Assembly: GCA_015680685.1 (NCBI GenBank)
Contig: MNCI01017913.1
Coordinates: 1,818,675 to 1,882,674 of the forward strand
DNA from: Gnetum montanum
Taxonomy: Eukaryota > Streptophyta > Gnetopsida > Gnetales > Gnetaceae
Direction of reading: 5' to 3'
Length of the DNA: 64,000 bases
A program made the translations under genes and the position numbers. The notes beneath the pieces are model-generated. The model saw nothing but the letters and a program-made list of their open reading frames with translations. It was not told the origin of the DNA and did not search any database. This document shows positions 57,804 to 64,000 of this stretch, one piece after another; the first letter of the stretch is position 1; each line of letters opens with the position of its first letter.

Positions 57804-57918
57804 TGGTGCTAGTTATCTAGATTAGTTATATAATACAAGATCACTGTAATAGGATATTAATGATATATCTTTTAGACAAAGTAATTAAATTCAATTGAGT
57901 CACATACAATTCACAAAA

Positions 57919-60063
57919 ATGTCTCTTTCACAAGACATTGATAACATAACATCTAGTGAGGTAATTCATTGGAAAACTAATGAAGGAGTTTAGAGTACTC
58001 AATCTTATGCAAGAGTTTCATATGTTCATAGACACCCCAACAATACTCAAGGACTTCTATCATCCAACTCAAAAACCTCTTGTGAATATGGGACATCCCC
58101 TAGAATGATGGGGTCCATAAGGCCTAGGACCTTCTCAATGGGTAGTGAGAGTACAATAGGGGATGATTGGGAGATTTACAAAAGTTATGATGATTTTTTT
58201 AGTTCCCTCTCTTTCTTTTCTCTTTCAACATTGGGTTGTGACATGAATGACTATTCCTTAATGGGTTAGCATAGAAATAAAAATTGAACCCACAATAAAA
58301 ATCAGGAATGCCAACATGAACATAGACAGCATTGTCCCAACTCAAAAACTCATAACCTATTTAGTAATGATGAACCCTTGTTGGCCACTAAGAGCCTAAT
58401 GCATATAACATAGGCTATACAAATATCCTACAAGCACCATATGGAAAGTCATCTNNNNNNNNNNNNNNNNNNNNNNNNNNNNNNNNNNNNNNNNNNNNNN
58501 NNNNNNNNNNNNNNNNNNNNNNNNNNNNNNNNNNNNNNNNNNNNNNNNNNNNNNNNNNNNNNNNNNNNNNNNNNNNNNNNNNNNNNNNNNNNNNNNNNNN
58601 NNNNNNNNNNNNNNNNNNNNNNNNNNNNNNNNNNTTATTAAGTGGATAGCAAAAGAAGAAGGAGAAATAGCCAAATGGGAGAATGTTGAAAAATCTCAAC
58701 AGGACTAAACTCTTGAAGTAACAAAGGTCCATAATCATAAAGAGGAGAAATCAACTCACCTTGAGCAGGTGAAACCATTTCTACCTTTTCCAACACTAAA
58801 ATCACTAGATGAAATTGAGGCAAAGATGAGAAAGATGATGGAGTGGGTACATGAAAAATGTAGAGAATATGCAAACATTATTAGAGGGAGACCCACGCAA
58901 GACAACTTTGATGATCAAAACAAACAAAGGATACCAAACCTAGAAACAGGATAAAACACCATTCGACAATAAGAAAGAAGGGCTAATGAAAATGAGAATA
59001 GGGGCTCAATTGCAAAACATAAGCATCAATGTGATGTTTTCCTATACGATCACCCAAAAGGCTAATGCCCAATCTTGTGACATCTACATGAGCATTGGAA
59101 AAGAATGTTACATCCAAATTTTGTACAACAATACATGGTTGGATGCATCCCTATCCCACAAATTTATGGGCAATTCCACAACTCATCATACTATCCATGG
59201 GAAAATTCTTACTAGCCTTAGTACTATGCTTAATCGTAGTGGCAGAACCCCCAGTCATGGGGGAGGCCATCACCAAGCTAGCCAAACCATTTGTATCACC
59301 CAAAACTAAGCACTTATTATGTTCAACACCTTGTTTCTCCAACTATATCAAAATCCTCTACTTCACCTCATTTTTATCACTCTTCCAAGTATCATCAATC
59401 CATGTCCTCTCCTATGGAATCACCACCTCATGTTTCTTACACTTCTCCTTGCCCTCAATATTCTTATTCTTTACCTCCTTCTACATCATCACTAGTTGTA
59501 CCAGAAGGTTTTTCACCATAGCACCAACCAATGAACATTACTTGTGTTGCTACTATTAAGAGTAGTGGGAATCCTCCACAACGTTAGAAGCATCCTTTCT
59601 TTAGGCATGGCCATAAAAAGAGACAACATGTCCAAAACCATTGCATCCTCTAACTCAGCACAAGATCAACACTGTGATGCACCTTTCACTTCAAAATCAA
59701 TGCCTCTTGTTACCTTGGCTAGGCCACCAATCAACACTTCAACAACCATGCAGCCCAATAAATATAACAACATGGGGAGACATATCGATCCTTACATACC
59801 ATCTTATAGTCATAGGTGCCATAGTGGGTCAGCTCCTTATCACATGACTACATCTTATAATCTATCCCACTATGCCTACTTTAATCAAGTGTGTGAACCC
59901 CAATTTGTGTACATTTTTGCCACCAAACAAAAAGACAACCAATGGTTTGGAAATTACTGAACCCCAATATTTCCAACATGCATGGATCCAAAATTTTCAT
60001 TTATTAATTCCTGCCATAATCAAAGGTTTAGTCATGGGGGACGTCCCCCATTCTAACAAGTAG
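57919..60063 (+). pseudogene. Gag-related frame of the non-autonomous element
   Basis: From ATG 57919 one frame runs to TAG 60061 across a 180-base assembly gap (58455-58634). It reads MSLSQDIDNITSSEVIHWKT, YARVSYVHRHPNNTQGLLSS, FSMGSESTIGDDWEIYKSYD and SNDEPLLATKSLMHIT (matching gag of the large element). After the gap come IAKEEGEIAKWENVEKSQQD, LDEIEAKMRKMMEWVHEKCR, and a Ser/Pro/Tyr-rich tail at 59291-59521. Near 60031 agtcatgggggacg matches the large element at about 32616, just past integrase. Capsid, protease and pol are therefore missing, unless the gap hides more sequence than shown. Stops are scattered. Confidence 0.6.
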
Positions 60064-61509
60064 AATTAGTAAATGTTTTTCTTTTTCTTTGGTTTTACAA
60101 TTTTTTGTTTTCTAATTTTTCATCTTTCAATTTATTGTTTTATCTTTTTGAGGGTGATCTCATTTGTGAATAAAATACTCATGTGATCTATTGGTTGAGG
60201 TGTTTTTCTATGCTATTGAGTCACAAGGGACTAATTATTTGAATAGTGAGCCCAAAACATTCACCCATCCATTCTATTAATAAGAGGTTCTACTCTTAGT
60301 ACAATGATATTCTTGTTTTCATTAAAACTTAAAGTAACTTTGTACTCATTATACCTAGAGCAAAGAGTGACAAACTAAGAGGGAATGAATGAAAAGGGTG
60401 TGACATCAAGGGGACTTATGGATTCTCTTTGGTGACATCTATAGGTGCTATCATGTAGCTTAGTTGTATTAAGATCCTTGTAGATCTAACAAAAAATGGG
60501 AGTAAGAGTTGTGATAAAGGCACTCAATAAAGAAACTTAATGTTGTTCTAGGGGATCCCACTAGAAAGACATGCATCCATTCTTGAAGGTTGGTGGCTTC
60601 TCCAGATCACTTTTGGAAAAGACAAAGTGCAAGAAGTGGCCAAAAGAAGAAAAAGACAAGAAAAAAATAGAAGAAGAGGAAAAGAAAAGCAAGGAAAAAA
60701 AGGAATGAAGTAAAAACAAAAAGATCAAGAAAAAAATGTCATAGAAAAATTTGAATCACTCCTCCCTTATGCATAATGATAAGTGATCGTACACCTTGTT
60801 ATCATGATGCTCTTATGGTTTTCTATCATTGGGATGAAACAATGCGATGTCATTGATCAGAGGTATGGACTTGGTTTTGATCTTGAAGCAAAAGGCTAAT
60901 GGTACTTTAATCACACACAACACTTAGGATTCATTATGCCTAGGGTAAGTTACCTTACATTTTGATCTCTACAATCCCTTCTATAATTCATCTCATCTCA
61001 TTATCCAAGTACTTATAACTTGTGTCTTGTGTGGCATAGAATTCATACCTCATCATGGTGATATTTAACATGTGTGTGTTTTATTGCACTAGTGCAAATT
61101 ACATTTAACCCTTATAGTGCCTATGGATATTTTAAGGTGTGGTTATGCAAGGGCATTATAGGTTGGAACCTACTTTGGGGAGGATCCACTTGTGTGATTT
61201 TTGTAATTTGTACCTTTTGCACAGCACCACATCATTTTATACCCTCTGAGTACTCCATTGTCAAATCTATTCTTTCCTTTGTCATCATTTTATCGAACGT
61301 TCCTCAAAACCATTACATGTCCTTTTATGTGTTACCTAAACAAATCAAGTCTAACATTAAACTTTTAGGGTAACTTCCTTGAAAAATTACTAACTCTATA
61401 ATCACACTAAGCAATGAATTAAACATTTATTAAAGACAATGAGTAAGGTATAAGATAACTAAATTTATTTAAACAACCTTACTAATAATCAATCCTTGTG
61501 TGATTATAG
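60064..61509 (+). other. Shared 3' spacer
   Basis: It is non-coding and matches the large element's 32600-34169 in places, clearest around 61120-61195 versus 33260-33350. It includes a purine-rich run at 60620-60740. Short open stretches here (for example 61074-61373) show no domain. Confidence 0.6.
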
Positions 61510-62100
61510 ATGGCCCCTAAAAGAGGAAAGCAAGGAGGACCTTCTCAAGGTATAGTTAAACACTTGAGAGGAGGGAGAGACCAAGGATGTCATGCAGAAC
61601 ATGCAAAGCAGGAGGCATAATCATTTAGCATCCATTTGGAAACTCCTATCATCACACAATCTAGCTAAGCAAAAGGTGGAGAGATCAGAGCCAAAACCTA
61701 TGAAGAGGAACGATACCTATTTGCAACATGGTATGTCAAGACCAATCAAGTGTTCTTGTAGCTACCATGTCCATGGAAAGTGCCAACTCCATCAAACATT
61801 GGAACATCGGCATGCATGGCCCATGATCCTTAGATAGAAGAGGAGAAACTTAAGGCACTTCTTCAAAGGTATCAATTTCAAAGGCTTGGAGAGCAAGACA
61901 AAGGATAGACATCCATGGAGAAGCCACCACCACCAAGAACTACATAAGTTCCACAAGTTTTGTATTTTGTGTCTATGCCAAAATTTTGGTTAATCCCACA
62001 CTATAGCATGAAACAATCCATGGTTATTTAATAATCCCATACCTATCCATTATTTTTAATTGAATTAACTTATTCCTCACTTTTTTTTACTCGAGGACAA
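61510..62100 (+). pseudogene. Extra frame, internally deleted version
   Basis: ATG 61510 begins MAPKRGKQGGPSQGIVKHLR then GGRDQGCHAEHAKQEA and a stop. The next readable part, EEERYLFATWYVKTNQVFL, then an AHDP motif followed by IEEEKLKALLQRYQFQRL, aligns with the end of the large element's frame at 52050-52240. The N-terminus (61510) and C-terminus are kept, while about 2 kb of the middle is absent. This is the best evidence that the frame belongs to the family rather than being chance. Confidence 0.6.
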
Positions 62101-62123
62101 GTTTTTATATAGTTTTGGAGGTA

Positions 62124-63003
62124 TGATGAATCATGGTTTGCCAAGCCCCAATATTGGGTATGTCATATTGAGTACATAATATCGAGTACCCAATATCTCA
62201 ACCTAGATATGATATCATATACACAATATCATGATTCCTATGCTAGCCTATAAATATATCACTTAGGTGCATGGAGAAGAGTCTCTATTCGGTAAGTCTT
62301 TAGGTTGAGTGTTTTTGTTAGTTTTTACTTAGCTTTCAGTTCTTTTCCAAGTGCTTGCTCACAATGTGATTCTTGTAATTGTATAAAGCCTTTGTTTGAG
62401 TGTGCTATACTTGGACATGCACATAATTGGCAATAAAGATTGAGATTACTCCATCATTGTAGCATTCACTTAGTTTCTAATTTTTTAATTATTAATTATT
62501 TTTTATTATTTTCTTAGTTAATATTTCTTTTATCATCATTTACTATTCTTGTTGTTAATGTAGAATGAGTACATCTTAATCATGAACATTTAAGCATAAC
62601 TACATGGTAACCTAGTAGCATGTTAAGTAGTGCTTTGAGTAAATGTGCACTTGGTAATCTTAGAAGTAGTACACAAAGTCGAAGATGTGCATGGATGGTT
62701 AAGGATAGATTCTCATCACACTTAGGCTAGCTTAGATTTTATTTCCTATTTCTTATTAGGTTAATCACGTTATTTCTCATTGTCTTTAGGAGTAGCTTAA
62801 TATTAGAAATCACATCATACACCTCACTCTAGACTAAACCATATGTGACAAAGAAAATACTAGTCTAGGTGGAAAGATAGTGAATTGCGATCAACGTATA
62901 ACTATCTAGGTGCGACAACTAGTCCATCCATGGAGTTCGACTATGTTGCACATATATGCTCATATTTGTATGGTTGAGCGTAGGGGTATCTCATCACCCA
63001 TCA
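62124..63003 (+). repeat. 3' LTR of the non-autonomous element
   Basis: It begins TGATGA after a ttttggaggta polypurine tract (62113-62123). TATAAATA is at 62249 and AATAAA at 62432. It ends catcacccatca, followed by ctttc. Confidence 0.92.
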
Positions 63004-63008
63004 CTTTC

Positions 63009-63138
63009 CCCCTTACTAAATTCAATGCAAAACTATTAGTTACCAAGTTATTTAATTATATTTCTATTATATTTCATGCATGATGGATTATGCAACAAAC
63101 GATCATGTTTTATTGACATCTAGGAATAGGATGTCACA
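63009..63138 (+). repeat. 3' LTR of the plus-strand chromovirus, right part
   Basis: The final block gacatctaggaataggatgtcaca is the inverted match of the left edge of 36048-36557. This resumes the LTR broken at 56904 and shows the element ends at 63138. Confidence 0.8.
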
Positions 63139-64000
63139 TACAGGATTTTAAATTATCCTTGCTATTAGGGGATTCTCCTATCTTTTTTGTCATTGTGGTT
63201 GATCTTTTATTGTTCCTACTATGCAATTTATGTAGAATTCCTTAATGAGATCTTATATTTTCTTCTTGTTTATTTTTGAATCATGAATGGTCCATTCTAG
63301 ATTGCCTATAGTGGACATTATAGGCACTTTCCAAGACATAAGAAAGCTAAAAATAGTTCATGAACATTAAAAAACTGGGTTACAAAATTTATTCTTATGA
63401 TATTAACCACCTTGACTTCAATCTTAAAATTCTATTAGTTCACCATTTCCTTGGCCATGTTATCAAAAACATTACTCTAATCTATTAAAAACATTTTTGA
63501 GAACCTTAAGTTTCTCATTTGCAATATATAGGTCTTAAATGCATATGCTCATTTTCATATAGCAAGAATGTGGTGCTAACTTCTTTCCCTAACTCATTTC
63601 TAGGCATGTTAGTAATTAGTATTGCAAGATTTGTGTCCAAAAGGTTAACTGGATTAATATACTTGGTCATATTTTCAATTTTTAGCTTATTCATATTAAG
63701 CTTTTTCTAATTTAATATGTTGATTCCATCCAAGATAGACTAGTAGTTACAATTAGTAAACTATTTAAGGGCTACATTTAGTTTTATCTTGATTATTTGG
63801 ATCTCATTCTAAAGGTTTGTGTGATCTTAATAGTGATTCTTGATTCTCTTGTACTTGGTGGCCTCATTACTATAATCTCAATTACTAATTTTTGATAGAT
63901 AGTTCTTATCTTCTCCATTAAGAGAGTTCTATTATCTACTTTCAATCTAATTACATATCCATTGGTACATTCTAACTACTCTTGAGGATGCTTAATGTGA
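63139..64000. other. Unassigned AT-rich flank
   Basis: No coding or repeat signal could be recognised. A 63-codon open stretch at 63519-63710 is unremarkable. Confidence 0.4.

Larger units (their letters stand above)
56905..63003 (+). mobile_element. Non-autonomous Athila-like LTR element
   Basis: Two LTRs of exactly 880 bp (56905-57784 and 62124-63003) are flanked by ctctc and ctttc, a 5-bp duplication with one mismatch. Primer site, a gag-related frame, a spacer, the ends of the extra frame and a polypurine tract are present, but no protease, RT, RNase H or integrase. Its spacer, frame starts and LTR layout match the Athila-like element at 25432-53508. It looks like an internally deleted relative moved in trans. 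The first 385 bp of the LTRs differ by about 15% by eye. Confidence 0.92.
53514..63138 (+). mobile_element. Chromoviral Ty3/gypsy element, plus strand, 5' part missing
   Basis: RT, RNase H, integrase, chromodomain and 3' LTR are read on the plus strand and resemble the minus-strand chromovirus at 36048-51433, so the two are one family in opposite orientation. No gag, protease or 5' LTR is recognisable left of the Athila-like insertion at 25431. Its 5' part is therefore either deleted or too decayed to see. The 3' LTR is split by a second insertion at 56905-63003. Confidence 0.85.

Noticed and set aside
58396-58738. Open stretches on both strands around 58396-58738
   Set aside because: They run through the 180-base assembly gap and have no other support.
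59095-59559. 154-codon hydrophobic open stretch
   Set aside because: It overlaps the gag-related frame (57919-60063) of the non-autonomous element in another frame and has no domain of its own.
1-64000. tRNA, rRNA or small RNA genes
   Set aside because: No cloverleaf-like segment or rRNA block was recognised by eye. tRNA-like strings are primer-binding sites next to LTRs.

Overview
This is eukaryotic, almost certainly plant, intergenic DNA. It is AT-rich and made of layered, decayed LTR retrotransposons, with no convincing host protein gene, rRNA or tRNA. The Ty1/copia, chromoviral Ty3/gypsy, Tat-type (second RNase H) and Athila-type (tRNA-Asp-like primer site) lineages together point to a large-genome seed plant. 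A gymnosperm is a guess, not a demonstration. Assembly gaps lie at 39924-40758 and 58455-58634, with a single n at 19534.

Layout. (1) 1-20554: a very old minus-strand Tat-type element between two direct repeats (1-560, cut by the window edge, and 20003-20554). Gag and protease (14.4-18.1 kb) are separated from RT, RNase H, second RNase H and integrase (1.7-5.2 kb) by about 9 kb of filler. The filler holds a 194-bp tandem array, part of another gypsy element and 29-bp minisatellites. (2) 20555-25431: a copia gag fossil, microsatellites and a DUF4283-like fossil, all minus strand where coding. (3) 25432-53508: a plus-strand Athila-like element with 939/936-bp LTRs. Into it a minus-strand chromovirus inserted (36048-51433), and into the RT gene of that a plus-strand copia element inserted (38871-45668). 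Each insertion has a recognisable 5-bp target-site duplication. (4) 53514-63138: a plus-strand chromovirus lacking its 5' part. Its 3' LTR is split by a non-autonomous relative of the Athila-like element (56905-63003, two 880-bp LTRs).

The order of events is readable. The plus-strand chromovirus and the Tat element are old. The Athila-like element and its short relative came next, then the minus-strand chromovirus, then the copia element, whose LTRs differ by only about 6% by eye.

Two things go beyond a list of fossils. The Athila-like element carries a long extra reading frame 3' of integrase (34170-36047 plus 51439-52389). Its two ends, but not its middle, are kept in the non-autonomous relative. 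The minus-strand chromovirus carries, between 5' LTR and gag, an antisense reading frame whose two blocks (49872-50372 and 50441-50692) are joined in phase across a 68-bp GT-AG gap. Most nonsense codons and motif losses that could be checked look like C-to-T changes, the expected trace of methylated, silenced repeats.
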